Shown here piece after piece: positions 33,227 through 42,076 of a DNA stretch of 64,000 nt. Source of the stretch: Leptolyngbya sp. FACHB-60 (GTDB lineage: Bacteria; Cyanobacteriota; Cyanobacteriia; Phormidesmidales; Phormidesmidaceae). The notes below the pieces were generated by a model. It had not been told where the DNA came from. It saw nothing but the letters and a program-made list of their open reading frames with translations, and did no database searches. Each line of letters begins with the position of its first letter. The stretch's first letter is position 1. Position numbers and translations under genes: made by a program. The stretch lies in contig NZ_JACJOX010000017.1 in assembly GCF_014695775.1 (NCBI RefSeq), forward strand, positions 124,001 through 188,000, in the 5' to 3' direction.

Positions 33227-33892
33227 CTACTCGCTGACTGTTAGGCTGTCGTCTACCGGCTCGTCGGCAGCAGCTAGGTTAGACAGGGGGCGATAGGTGT
33301 AGCTGTGATTTGCAGAGTTGCGGGGCATTTTTCTAATGTCGTCTTTGACCCCTTCGAGATCGATGTAGCGATCGGCCACATTGATCAGGCTGTCGCTGGT
33401 CATCGATCGCAGACTCACCACCTCAATCCGCGCCCCCCGATAGCTAGCGGCATCGGCAGCATAGGCCAAGTCGCCGTCGCCGCTGACCAGCACAGCGGTG
33501 TCATAGTAGCTGACTAAGGCCACCAAATCCACAGCTATTTCAACGTCTAGATTGGCTTTCTTCGAGCCATCGGGCAACTGCACCAGGTCTTTGGCAATCA
33601 CTCGGTAGCCGTTGCGCCGCATCCACAGCAAAAAGCCCTGCTGCTTTTCGTTAGTGCGGTCTACCCCGGTATAGAAAAACGAGCGAAACAGCCGCGAGCC
33701 AGCCGTGAGCTTGCACAGCAGCTTGGTGTAATCGATCTCAATGCCCAATTGCAGGGCCGCATAGAACAGATTCGAACCATCGATGAAGATGGCTACCCTG
33801 CCCCGGTTGTCGAGCACTTGCTCAGGAGTGAATATGCCGTCTTCACCCAGTAAAGAGTGGTTATTTAAGGAATGGCTGTGACTATCTAACAT
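33227..33892 (-). CDS. NYN-domain protein, LabA-like
   Basis: A 221-residue protein with a PIN/NYN nuclease fold. Acidic active-site candidates are D38 (IFIDGSNLFY), the D residues in NLDVEIAVDLVALVS and the SGDGDLAYAADAA motif. It resembles LabA, a circadian output factor of Synechococcus elongatus, and the wider DUF88 RNase-like family. Whether it cleaves RNA or acts in clock output is not known for this member. It lies between metG and lptC on the same strand. Confidence 0.87.
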   Translation of the reverse strand: MLDSHSHSLNNHSLLGEDGIFTPEQVLDNRGRVAIFIDGSNLFYAALQLGIEIDYTKLLCKLTAGSRLFRSFFYTGVDRTNEKQQGFLLWMRRNGYRVIAKDLVQLPDGSKKANLDVEIAVDLVALVSYYDTAVLVSGDGDLAYAADAASYRGARIEVVSLRSMTSDSLINVADRYIDLEGVKDDIRKMPRNSANHSYTYRPLSNLAAADEPVDDSLTVSE

Positions 33893-33975
33893 GGGTTTTT
33901 ATTGGGGTGGTGTTAAATCGAGTTGAAAACAAACGAGCTAAAAACAAACGTAAAACGAGCTGGAGCGGTTTTAGG

Positions 33976-35583
33976 CTAGGGGCTGCTCACGGGTTCGGGC
34001 AGCTCCAGGCGCTGAAATACGGGGGAGGCTTCTCCCAAAATTTGAGCAGGGGGCAAATAGCCCCAGGCAGCATGGTCGGCATAGCTAATCTGCTGGCCGA
34101 TGGCTTTGTCGTCAAAATCTATAGCAAAGCCTAGCTGAGTATAAATTTGGTTGCTAATGCCAGGGATCATCGGCGACAGCAGATAGGCAGCCTGTCGTAC
34201 CGACTCCAATACCGCGTAGAGAACGGCTTCGGTTTCGGCCTGTTTGCCCTGTTTGTAGAGACTCCAGGGAGCTTGCTCATCAAGGAACTTGTTGCTGGCC
34301 TGCACTAGCGCCAAAATCGCGGTACAGGCCTGGCTAAAGGCCAGGTGAGTATAGGCCTCAAAGACGGTTTTAGGCAGCGATGTGCCGATCGCCCGCAGGG
34401 GATGGTCAGCCGCAATGCTTTGGGGATCAACATCAGGCACATGGCCATCACAGTAGCGCCCGGCCATTTTGAGGGTGCGGTTGAGCAAATTACCCAGATC
34501 GTTGGCCAGATCAGCATTCAGCACATTGATGAAGCGGGTTTCGTTAAAATCGCCATCTTTGCCAAACTCGATTTCGCGCAGAAAGTAGTAGCGCACCGCA
34601 TCGGGGCCATAGGTTTCCACCAGCGCCACCGGATCTAAGGTGTTGCCCTGGCTCTTGCCCATTTTTTGGCCGTCTTTAGTCAAGAATCCGTGGCTAAACA
34701 CCCGCCCTGGCAGCGGCAGCCCCGCCGACATCAGCATGGCTGGCCAGGAGATGGCGTGAAACCGCAGAATATCTTTTCCTGTCAGGTGAATATTAATCGG
34801 CCACCACTTAGCCACGGCCCGCTCCAGGCTCGGTGGTTCGCTGGGGTCTTGCAAAGCCGTTAGGTAGCCTAGTAACGCGTCAAACCAGACGTAGAGTGTT
34901 TGATCGGGATCGGTCGGTACCGGAAAACCCCAGTCGAGGTTGATACGCGAAATTGAGAAGTCTTGCAGCCCCTGTTTCACAAAGCCCAGCACCTCATTGC
35001 GACGGGCCTCGGGCTGAATAAAGTCAGGCTGACTAGCGTAGAGATGTTCTAGCTGATCTTGATATCTCGACAGCTTGAAAAAGTAGTTTGACTCGTCACG
35101 CCACTCTACTGGCTTGTTGGTGTGAATGGCGCAGTGCTGGTTGGGCAGCAGATCGCGCTCTTCTTTAAACTCTTCGCAGGACACACAGTACCAGCCCTGC
35201 TGCTGGCCCTTATAGATATCCCCCTGATCCCACAGGCGCTGAAAAAACTCGTTGACAATGGTGTTGTGGCGGGGGGCAGTGGTGCGAATGAAGCGATCGC
35301 AGTCGATGTTTAGCAGCCCCCACAGACGCTCAAACCCGGCCACAAACTCGTCGCAATGCTCTTGGGGTGAGACACCGCGCTCTTCGGCGGTGCGCTGAAT
35401 TTTTTGGCCGTGTTCATCGGTGCCGGTAATCATCAGCACCGGATGTCCCATCAGCCGATAAAATCGGGCCACTACGTCGGCGGCAATGGTAGTGTAGGCG
35501 CTGCCGATGTGGGGTAAGCCATTGACGTAATACAGCGGCGTAGTAATGGCAAAGGGCGGTTGGTCTACAGGGGTAAAAGTCAT
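33976..35583 (-). CDS. metG: Methionine--tRNA ligase
   Basis: A 535-residue class I synthetase. The HIGH motif appears as PHIGSAYTT (about 24-32) and KMSKS as KMGKSQGN. A one-knuckle zinc region (CVSCEEF) lies in the connective peptide, and the anticodon-binding helical domain occupies about 370-510. The C-terminal dimerisation domain of some MetRS is absent, as in other cyanobacterial enzymes. The ATG at 35583 is followed by the usual PFAITTPLYYVNGLPHIG. Confidence 0.96.
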   Translation of the reverse strand: MTFTPVDQPPFAITTPLYYVNGLPHIGSAYTTIAADVVARFYRLMGHPVLMITGTDEHGQKIQRTAEERGVSPQEHCDEFVAGFERLWGLLNIDCDRFIRTTAPRHNTIVNEFFQRLWDQGDIYKGQQQGWYCVSCEEFKEERDLLPNQHCAIHTNKPVEWRDESNYFFKLSRYQDQLEHLYASQPDFIQPEARRNEVLGFVKQGLQDFSISRINLDWGFPVPTDPDQTLYVWFDALLGYLTALQDPSEPPSLERAVAKWWPINIHLTGKDILRFHAISWPAMLMSAGLPLPGRVFSHGFLTKDGQKMGKSQGNTLDPVALVETYGPDAVRYYFLREIEFGKDGDFNETRFINVLNADLANDLGNLLNRTLKMAGRYCDGHVPDVDPQSIAADHPLRAIGTSLPKTVFEAYTHLAFSQACTAILALVQASNKFLDEQAPWSLYKQGKQAETEAVLYAVLESVRQAAYLLSPMIPGISNQIYTQLGFAIDFDDKAIGQQISYADHAAWGYLPPAQILGEASPVFQRLELPEPVSSP

Positions 35584-35838
35584 ACAAAAACTGAAGCATC
35601 AGCCCACTAAGAGGCCCATGAGATAACAGCAACAATCGGCGCGCTAGCCTCTAGATAAAAGGCTGTAGACTAAACCCGACAGATACTAAGGATAGCAGCG
35701 CCAGGAAAAAGCTAAACCAAGGCCCCTTGCAAACCCAAAAGCCCAAGCTAACATCCTAGACTGCTATGTTAGGGTTCCCTGAGTAAGACCCAGAAGTTTT
35801 AAGCATCTGGTTTGCCCCTGCACTTAAAGATTGCCCAA

Positions 35839-36447
35839 TCAATCGTCGAGCAGGCCCAGGCGATCGGGAGGCCAAAACCGCACTACTGCTTTGCCAATGA
35901 TATTTTCCTGGGGCACAAACCCCCAGGCGTGACTATCGTAGCTGCTGTTGCGGTTGTCGCCCAGCACCAGATAAGAGGCATCTGGCACTTCTTCAGGCCC
36001 CCACTGGTAATCGGGCGCAGATTTAATGTAGGGCTCAGTCAGCACCTCGTCATTGCGAATCACCTCGCCATCGCGCACCTCGACCACGTCGCCCGGCAGA
36101 CCAATGATGCGCTTGATATACGCGTCTCGGCGCTTTCCTGGGGGCGTGAGGCTATCGGGCGGCCAAAACACCACAACGTCCCCATGTTCGGGGGGATTGA
36201 GGTAGTAGCTAATCTTCTCGATCACGAGGCGATCGTTAATTTGCAGCGTAGGCTCCATTGAGCCTGAGGGAATGTAGCGCGCCTCTGCCACAAAATGTCG
36301 GATGCCCAGGGCCAACACCACGCTCAGCCCAATGGTTTGCAGCCCTTCCACCCAGGGATTGGGCTGGGAGGCCTGCTGCTTTTGAGTCAAACCTGAATTT
36401 AGGGAAGACTCGGGCGGCAGCGAAGATTTGTCAGACTGGTCGGTCAC
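35839..36447 (-). CDS. lepB: Signal peptidase I
   Basis: A 202-residue type I signal peptidase that removes signal peptides from exported proteins. The cytoplasmic N-terminus is Ser/Gln-rich; one transmembrane helix (about 35-55) is followed by the catalytic serine S63 in PSGSMEPTL and the general-base lysine K112 in AYIKRIIGLPGD. The box E motif GDNRNSSYDSHAWG is intact. The start codon is GTG at 36447. Cyanobacteria often have two paralogues, for thylakoid and plasma membrane; which one this is cannot be told. Confidence 0.95.
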   Translation of the reverse strand: MTDQSDKSSLPPESSLNSGLTQKQQASQPNPWVEGLQTIGLSVVLALGIRHFVAEARYIPSGSMEPTLQINDRLVIEKISYYLNPPEHGDVVVFWPPDSLTPPGKRRDAYIKRIIGLPGDVVEVRDGEVIRNDEVLTEPYIKSAPDYQWGPEEVPDASYLVLGDNRNSSYDSHAWGFVPQENIIGKAVVRFWPPDRLGLLDD

Positions 36448-36628
36448 AGATGTGTCCCCGAAAATACAGAGAGATTAGGCCCCGCTGCCCCCTAGGGCAA
36501 AGTCGCCCTAAACGTACCCGCTAGACCTGTCCTAGTGTAGTCGATCTATTTTGCAACCATCCGCCTTGGGTAGACGGTTGGTCGTAGAGACAACAGACGA
36601 CGGATTCAGCTATTTCAAAGGCGCTCCC

Positions 36629-37624
36629 CTAGGGCATGGCGGGGGCAAGATCCTCAGACCACAACCCTTTTTCTTCTAGCCAGGGGCGGCTGTAGATGCG
36701 CGACTGGTAGCGGGAGCCGCCATCGCACAGCACAGTAACAATTTTGTGGCCGGGGCCGAGCTGTTGGGCCAGTTTTACCGCCGCCGCTACGTTGATACCC
36801 ACCGAACCACCCATGAACAGGCCGTCCTTATAGAGCAGCTGATAGAGGGTGCGCAGCGCCTCTGGGTCTTCGATTTGGATGGCGTCGTCGATGGGTGCCC
36901 CCTCCATGTTGGCGGTGATGCGGCTGTTGCCGATGCCCTCGGTGATTGAGCTACCCTCGATGTGAACTTCGCCGGTTTTGATATGGCTATAGAGACCGCT
37001 GCCCATTGGGTCAGCCACCACGCAGCGAATGCTGGGGTTTTTCTCTTTGAGGAACATAGCTACGCCGGCGTAGGTACCACCAGTGCCCGTAGCCGCCACC
37101 CAGCCGTCAATGGTGCCCTCGGTCTGCGCCCAGATTTCGGGGCCGGTAGTTTCGTAGTGGGCCAGGCGGTTAGCGAGATTGTCGAACTGGTTAGCCCAGA
37201 CGGCGTTGTCGAGCTCCGCCGCCAGGCGACCTGAGAGCTTCACGTAGTTGTTGGGGTCGCGGTAGGGCACAGCGGGTACGGTGCGTACTTCAGCACCCAG
37301 GGTGCGCAGCAGGTCAATTTTTTCCTGGGACTGGGTGTCGGGGATGACGATAAGGCAGCGGTAGCCCTTAGCATTGCAGATATGGGCCATGCCAATGCCG
37401 GTGTTGCCAGCGGTACCTTCCACGACGGTGCCGCCGGGCTTGAGCAACCCCTTGCTCTCGGCGTCTTTAACAATGTAGAGTGCAGCCCGATCTTTGACCG
37501 AACCACCGGGGTTGAGAAACTCTGCTTTGCCCAGAATGTCGCAGCCTGTGGCCTCGCTAACGCTGCTGAGGCGAATGAGGGGGGTGTTGCCAACTGTCGC
37601 GACAAAACCTTGTTTGATATCCAT
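36629..37624 (-). CDS. cysK: Cysteine synthase family PLP enzyme
   Basis: A 331-residue fold-type II PLP enzyme. The Schiff-base lysine is K44 in GGSVKDRAA; the PLP-phosphate loop is ATGTGGTYAG and the substrate loop GTAGNTGIG. It should make cysteine from O-acetylserine and sulfide. Sequence features such as VIPDTQSQEKIDLLRTLGAE and a C-terminus with WLEEKGLW place it in a CysK subgroup somewhat distant from E. coli CysK, and some members may use other acceptors. The ATG at 37624 (MDIKQGFVATVGNTPL) is the family start; a longer N-terminus is not conserved. Confidence 0.88.
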   Translation of the reverse strand: MDIKQGFVATVGNTPLIRLSSVSEATGCDILGKAEFLNPGGSVKDRAALYIVKDAESKGLLKPGGTVVEGTAGNTGIGMAHICNAKGYRCLIVIPDTQSQEKIDLLRTLGAEVRTVPAVPYRDPNNYVKLSGRLAAELDNAVWANQFDNLANRLAHYETTGPEIWAQTEGTIDGWVAATGTGGTYAGVAMFLKEKNPSIRCVVADPMGSGLYSHIKTGEVHIEGSSITEGIGNSRITANMEGAPIDDAIQIEDPEALRTLYQLLYKDGLFMGGSVGINVAAAVKLAQQLGPGHKIVTVLCDGGSRYQSRIYSRPWLEEKGLWSEDLAPAMP

Positions 37625-37913
37625 GCCTTTCGTAACCGTTGACAACAGCCTGTTCGGGGCCAGGCGATCGCCCACCCTAGAGCCTGCCCAAGGCTATATA
37701 CCCAGCGCAGGTCGCCTCTTCATCCTACGGTGAAACGGCTGGCTTCTTGGCTAGAATTGGGCAGTTTTCTCGGGTTCTATCGACAAGTTCAGCTTATAGG
37801 TAGAGTTTTCTGACCGACGAAATTCCCCTTCTGGACTTGGTCCTTCTAAACATAGATTTGGTTTATCGTTGCGATCGCTTACTCTGTATCTCTGCCCCCT
37901 GTTCTGTGCCGCG

Positions 37914-38690
37914 ATGAAAACCCTTGAGGCGTTAATTTTTGATGTCGATGGCACCCTGGCCGAAACCGAGCGCGACGGCCACCGAGTTGCCTTCAATCAG
38001 GCGTTTCAGGAGTTTGGTCTGCTCTGGCATTGGCCTGTAGGTCTCTACGGGCAGCTGCTGCGAGTAGCGGGGGGTAAAGAGCGGATTCGCCACTACATTC
38101 AGCGCTACCAGCCTAAATTTGAAGCTGAGGATATTGACGAACTGGTGGTTGCCCTGCACGAGGCTAAAGCCAAACACTTTCAAGCTCTGGTCGAAAACCA
38201 TGTGATACCGCTGCGGCCGGGGGTGCGGCGGCTGATCGTGGCGGCCCAGCGGCAGGGGGTGCGGTTGGCGATCGCTACCACCAGCGCCAAAGACAGCGTC
38301 ATCCCTCTGCTCGAACACCTGCTAGGGCCAGACTCACCCAGCTGGTTTGAGATGATCGCGGCCGGAGACATGGTGCCCACCAAAAAACCCGCCCCCGACA
38401 TCTACGAACTCATCATCAATGCCATGGCTCTCAACCCCAATAACTGCCTGGTGATCGAAGACAGCCAGCAGGGGCTAGAGGCTGCCACCGCCGCCGGGCT
38501 AACCACCGTCGTCACCATCAACGACTACACCCGCTATCACGTCCTTGACTCTGCTCGCCTGGTGGTCAACCACTTAGGCGAACCCAACCTGCCCTTCAAA
38601 GTGCTGCGGGGCAAAGCCAACAACGCTTATTACTTCTCTCTAGATTTAGCCCAGACCCTCTTACCTCCCCAAGCATCAACGCCAGGGTAA
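37914..38690 (+). CDS. cbbY: CbbY-like HAD phosphatase
   Basis: A 258-residue HAD subfamily IA hydrolase. The nucleophile motif FDVDGTLAETE (D10, D12) and a helical cap with HYIQRYQPKFE are followed by TTSAKDS, the lysine in TKKPAPDIY and the acidic motif VIEDSQQG. CbbY in autotrophs hydrolyses xylulose-1,5-bisphosphate, a Rubisco inhibitor arising from misfire products; this role is inferred from family resemblance and the cyanobacterial host. The ATG at 37914 starts just before the nucleophile motif as in the family. tenA follows 113 bp downstream. Confidence 0.87.
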   Translation: MKTLEALIFDVDGTLAETERDGHRVAFNQAFQEFGLLWHWPVGLYGQLLRVAGGKERIRHYIQRYQPKFEAEDIDELVVALHEAKAKHFQALVENHVIPLRPGVRRLIVAAQRQGVRLAIATTSAKDSVIPLLEHLLGPDSPSWFEMIAAGDMVPTKKPAPDIYELIINAMALNPNNCLVIEDSQQGLEAATAAGLTTVVTINDYTRYHVLDSARLVVNHLGEPNLPFKVLRGKANNAYYFSLDLAQTLLPPQASTPG

Positions 38691-38803
38691 GAACTGATTT
38701 GGCGATAGCCATGCTTGCAATTAAGCCTCCCTTCGGGACGCAAGCCGTGCGTCCCTGCTTCTTTCACTCAACAATCTCCCTGCCCCCTACCCATTCACTC
38801 TCA

Positions 38804-39439
38804 ATGGCCCTCTCCCAAACCCTCTGGCACGCTAATCAAGACCTTGCGATCGCCTGCCTTCACCACCCCTTCGTCCAGGGTATTGGCGACGGCACCCTGC
38901 CAGTGGAAAAGTTTGCCTACTACGTGGGGCAAGACGCCTTTTTTCTCGAAGCCTTTGCCCGCGCCTACAGCATCGCCGCCGCCAAAGCAACTACTTGGGA
39001 AGCCTTTCAAGTGTTCCACCAGCTGGCCGATGGGGTGCTGGCCGAGCTAAATCTGCACGGCGGCTACACCCAAGAATGGGGCGTCGATCTGGCTACAGTA
39101 GCGCCCGGTGCTGCCACCCGCCACTACACCGATTTTTTGCTCAGCACGGCTTGGGGGCAAACGCCCGGAGCAACGGCGGTAGCGATGGCCCCCTGCATGC
39201 GGCTCTACGCCTTTTTGGGTCAGTCTCTGGCGCAGCTCAACCCACCGACCCACCGTTATAGCCCCTGGATTGACACCTACAGCAGCGACCAGTTTGAACC
39301 CCTGGCCGCGCAGCTCGAAGCGCTGATTGACGATCAGACAGCAGATAACCCTAGCAACCAGACCACCTACCGCTATGCCATGGAGTGCGAACTCGCCTTT
39401 TTTGAAGCCGCTTGGCAAGCGCATCAGACTAACCCATAG
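38804..39439 (+). CDS. tenA: Thiaminase II / aminopyrimidine aminohydrolase TenA
   Basis: A 211-residue TenA enzyme of the cysteine (TenA_C) type. D44 (GQDAFFLEAF), Y108, the nucleophile C131 (APCMRLYAFLG) and a C-terminal glutamate at E194/E196 correspond to the active site of Bacillus TenA. It hydrolyses aminopyrimidines from degraded thiamine, feeding HMP back to thiamine synthesis. The ATG at 38804 gives a normal-length protein; 35 upstream codons are not conserved. A second TenA-like protein without the cysteine lies at 31298-31933. Confidence 0.9.
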   Translation: MALSQTLWHANQDLAIACLHHPFVQGIGDGTLPVEKFAYYVGQDAFFLEAFARAYSIAAAKATTWEAFQVFHQLADGVLAELNLHGGYTQEWGVDLATVAPGAATRHYTDFLLSTAWGQTPGATAVAMAPCMRLYAFLGQSLAQLNPPTHRYSPWIDTYSSDQFEPLAAQLEALIDDQTADNPSNQTTYRYAMECELAFFEAAWQAHQTNP

Positions 39440-39471
39440 CAGCATTCTTCCTGGGAAGACATTCAAGCCTG

Positions 39472-41025
39472 TTAAGAGGAGCGGCGAAAGATGCGCAGGT
39501 TAAATTGCGTTGTGTCCAATTTTTCCTCGGCTTCTTCCCAGCTACCGCCCAACGCGTTAAATATCTCGATATCTTTGTAGTTATGATGAGACTGTTTAGT
39601 GTCGATCAACGCCGTTGAAAGCTTGGTTTTATCCGCCTCCGTCATCATATCTAGGTATGTTGGGAACAAAACAAAGTTCACTTGTCTACGAATTGCGTAA
39701 TAAGGCCCAAAGTCACTGTAAACGGCTTCATCAGGAGCAATATTGTTTTGCACAAATTGCTCTACCCGTTGATAATCACGATTTTTTAAATTGGCAAACG
39801 CTGGTACCAACTGGGTGGGCAAGCCGGGAATCATAGCCGCAATCAGCAAAAGCACAACTACTAGCATGGCCGGTCTGCGCAACAATGTTCCACGCCACTC
39901 AATCAGCGTTGCCGCAATGCCCAAAGTTAGGGGAAGCAGCGCCATCCATGCATAATAAGCAGGATAATCTCGAGCTAATCCCATAAGAAGAGGGACTACC
40001 AAGCCTGAGAGCAAGGCAAAAGTTAGAGGAGAACGTAACCGCATTCGTTTTGAATAAAGCTGGATACATGCCAGCACAAGGGCTGCTAGATAGAGAAATA
40101 CAAATGTTTTATCACCGGTATACCAGCGAACAATCCCTGAGAATCGCGTTGCCAAGATAGGCAGTAGATTAGAGAGGACGTACATCGCTTTCTGTGCATT
40201 ACTGGCATCTCCAACGGGGGTTTCTATACCGACAAGAGAATGCCCTCCCAGCGATGACACAAAGACTTTTAAAACTCCTTGCTGAGCATATAGCAACAGC
40301 ATGGAAGCAATTCCCATAATCATTCCCCCAAAGGTTGCAACAGCAGGATAAATTACAGGACGACCAAGATAAATAAATAATAAAACTGCCATTATCACAG
40401 CGTAGGGAAGCAAGTGAAATCCCGACAAGGGAACCAGAAATCCGATACTTGCGAAGGCAACCTTTTGCCAGAGTGACGGCTGAAAACTGTAGGTCAATAT
40501 TAAAGCTGAAAACAAAAGAATAGCCAGACAATCATATCGGCCAGAAAGATAGCTAAAACTAATTCCAGCACTAAAAAGCAACAGGAACACAGCAATCAAG
40601 CGATCGCGCATGGTTACGATCAGATCAAGGCGATAAACTGCCCACCAGATCAAACCCATGGAAGCAACAATAAGCAAGTAGTTTAAAGAACGGGCCGAGG
40701 TTACCCCAAAGCCAAATAACTTCAACCAGAAGAAAAGCAAAAACGGGTATAGAGGAGAATTACAAGCCCAAAATTCATCCTGAACCTGATAGTACCAAGC
40801 AGAGGATGTGAAACCATTACCTAGCCATAGATTGGCTGCTGGATCGGTCAGCAGGACTTCATCTAGCCAAACAGGAAAAAGTTGTGCGGATAAGAGAGTC
40901 GCTACAATCAAAAAAACCAAAAAAAGAAATGCAATTAAAGCAATTTCTTTGCGAACCTCTCCCCTCAAAATAGAGCCTCTTTTATGCTCTTTCTCAGAAG
41001 CCGGAAATGATGAAGCCGGAATCAT
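39472..41025 (-). CDS. GT-C (GT39/ArnT-like) polytopic glycosyltransferase
   Basis: A 517-residue membrane protein with about eleven hydrophobic segments and a soluble C-terminal region of about 110 residues. The first periplasmic loop has the acidic pair D55-E56 (FPVWLDEVLLTDP), the hallmark of PMT/ArnT-type enzymes that use polyprenyl-phosphate-linked sugars. It should transfer a sugar from a lipid carrier to a surface acceptor outside the plasma membrane. The ATG at 41025 has a GGAG Shine-Dalgarno; an in-frame TTG four codons upstream is less likely. The gene is clearly AT-richer than most neighbours. It is last in the co-directional cluster starting with prs. Confidence 0.85.
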   Translation of the reverse strand: MIPASSFPASEKEHKRGSILRGEVRKEIALIAFLFLVFLIVATLLSAQLFPVWLDEVLLTDPAANLWLGNGFTSSAWYYQVQDEFWACNSPLYPFLLFFWLKLFGFGVTSARSLNYLLIVASMGLIWWAVYRLDLIVTMRDRLIAVFLLLFSAGISFSYLSGRYDCLAILLFSALILTYSFQPSLWQKVAFASIGFLVPLSGFHLLPYAVIMAVLLFIYLGRPVIYPAVATFGGMIMGIASMLLLYAQQGVLKVFVSSLGGHSLVGIETPVGDASNAQKAMYVLSNLLPILATRFSGIVRWYTGDKTFVFLYLAALVLACIQLYSKRMRLRSPLTFALLSGLVVPLLMGLARDYPAYYAWMALLPLTLGIAATLIEWRGTLLRRPAMLVVVLLLIAAMIPGLPTQLVPAFANLKNRDYQRVEQFVQNNIAPDEAVYSDFGPYYAIRRQVNFVLFPTYLDMMTEADKTKLSTALIDTKQSHHNYKDIEIFNALGGSWEEAEEKLDTTQFNLRIFRRSS

Positions 41026-41114
41026 TTTGCACTCCAAAATAATTTGACAAGCAATTACCAGAGACAGATCAAAAGAACCTTAGGAAGCTACAATAAACTC
41101 CCCTATCATTCAAG

Positions 41115-41450
41115 CTAATTTCGTGCAAAAGCGATTGCCCAGATTCCACTGAGCATTAATCCAATGCCCAACCAGGCAATTGAACTGACTTTTTCTTGAA
41201 AAAAAGCAGCTCCAAAGATAGTGGTAGAAATGACTGTCAAGCCAATAACCACAGGATAGGCTACGGATAAATTAACCTTGCTTAGAACCAAGATATACAT
41301 CAAGGTACTAATGCCGTAGACCAAAATGCCGCCCAGGAGATAAAAATTTGGGATACCCTTACCCGAACCCATTTTGAGTAAGACTTGAGCCAAGGTATTT
41401 AACCCAACAGTAGATGTTATTAAAACACCAAAAATAAACGGATTATTCAT
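41115..41450 (-). CDS. SMR/EamA-type small membrane transporter
   Basis: A 111-residue protein with four predicted transmembrane helices (about 4-24, 35-55, 64-82, 90-108), the size and pattern of SMR proteins and of the ArnE/ArnF flippase subunits. Conserved features include LNTLAQVLLKMG in the first loop and VAYPVVIGLTVI in the third helix. The glutamate of drug-exporting EmrE in the first helix is absent, so multidrug efflux is unlikely. The position between a HAD phosphatase and a GT-C glycosyltransferase suggests a lipid-linked sugar flippase (inference). AT-rich like its neighbour. Confidence 0.82.
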   Translation of the reverse strand: MNNPFIFGVLITSTVGLNTLAQVLLKMGSGKGIPNFYLLGGILVYGISTLMYILVLSKVNLSVAYPVVIGLTVISTTIFGAAFFQEKVSSIAWLGIGLMLSGIWAIAFARN

Positions 41451-41472
41451 TAGTACCTAGCATGTTCAAGCT

Positions 41473-42000
41473 TTAGGGATAAGAATACTCGCAATCTGCG
41501 CTCCAGAGTTCTTCAGCATTCAGGTAAGGTATCTGTACCCACTTACCAAGGATCTTTTCCCACCAGCGGGGTGGGTGGGGCAGACTAGCCACTTGTATGC
41601 AAGAACAGCTGCTTAACAATGATCCTAGGACATCTGTATGAAAGCTGTCGCCTATCACGATCACCTGGTGAGGCTTGAGCTGCATGCTTGCCATGGCTCT
41701 ACGAAAGCTCGCAGGGAACGGCTTACGGGCAGGGCTAAGGGCAGGAACATTTAATCGGGCAGACCAGTAGTCCACTCGGTATTTTCGTTTACCATTAGAG
41801 AGAATGAATAGCCTAAAACCTTCTTTTTGAGCATCACGAATCCAAGCTTCAGAATGGGGAGAAAGATATACGTCATCTTCAGAAACGATGGTGTTATCTA
41901 AGTCCACAATAATGCCCTGAATACCTCTTCTCATCAGATCCAATCTTTCGATCTGACTGATTTGTTTCGCTTTGAGGGTGTATCGCTTCCGTCTTGCCAT
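41473..42000 (-). CDS. HAD-IIIA phosphatase, YqeG-like paralogue
   Basis: A 175-residue HAD phosphatase. The nucleophile motif is IVDLDNTIV (D33, D35), motif II LFILSNG, and the acidic motif IGDSFHTDVLGS. The core resembles YqeG (the cyanobacterial and plastid phosphatidylglycerophosphate phosphatase group), but the basic N-terminus (MARRKRYTLK) and DLDNT in place of DVDET differ from the housekeeping form. In this cluster it could remove the 5-phosphate from polyprenyl-phosphate-phosphoribose; PGP phosphatase is the alternative. The ATG at 42000 is preferred over one eight codons upstream. It is 22 bp from the SMR gene. Confidence 0.82.
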   Translation of the reverse strand: MARRKRYTLKAKQISQIERLDLMRRGIQGIIVDLDNTIVSEDDVYLSPHSEAWIRDAQKEGFRLFILSNGKRKYRVDYWSARLNVPALSPARKPFPASFRRAMASMQLKPHQVIVIGDSFHTDVLGSLLSSCSCIQVASLPHPPRWWEKILGKWVQIPYLNAEELWSADCEYSYP

Positions 42001-42076
42001 AATTATGTCTGTATTAAGTCTCAAACGGTTTTAGCCTTGTTTTCCTACAAGTTGAGAGATTGTAGGCGCTTTAGCT

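Noticed and set aside
41473..42000. Simple call as housekeeping YqeG PGP phosphatase
   Set aside because: The N-terminus and the nucleophile motif (DLDNT) differ from the usual cyanobacterial YqeG (DVDET), and the gene context is glycan-related. Kept only as an alternative.
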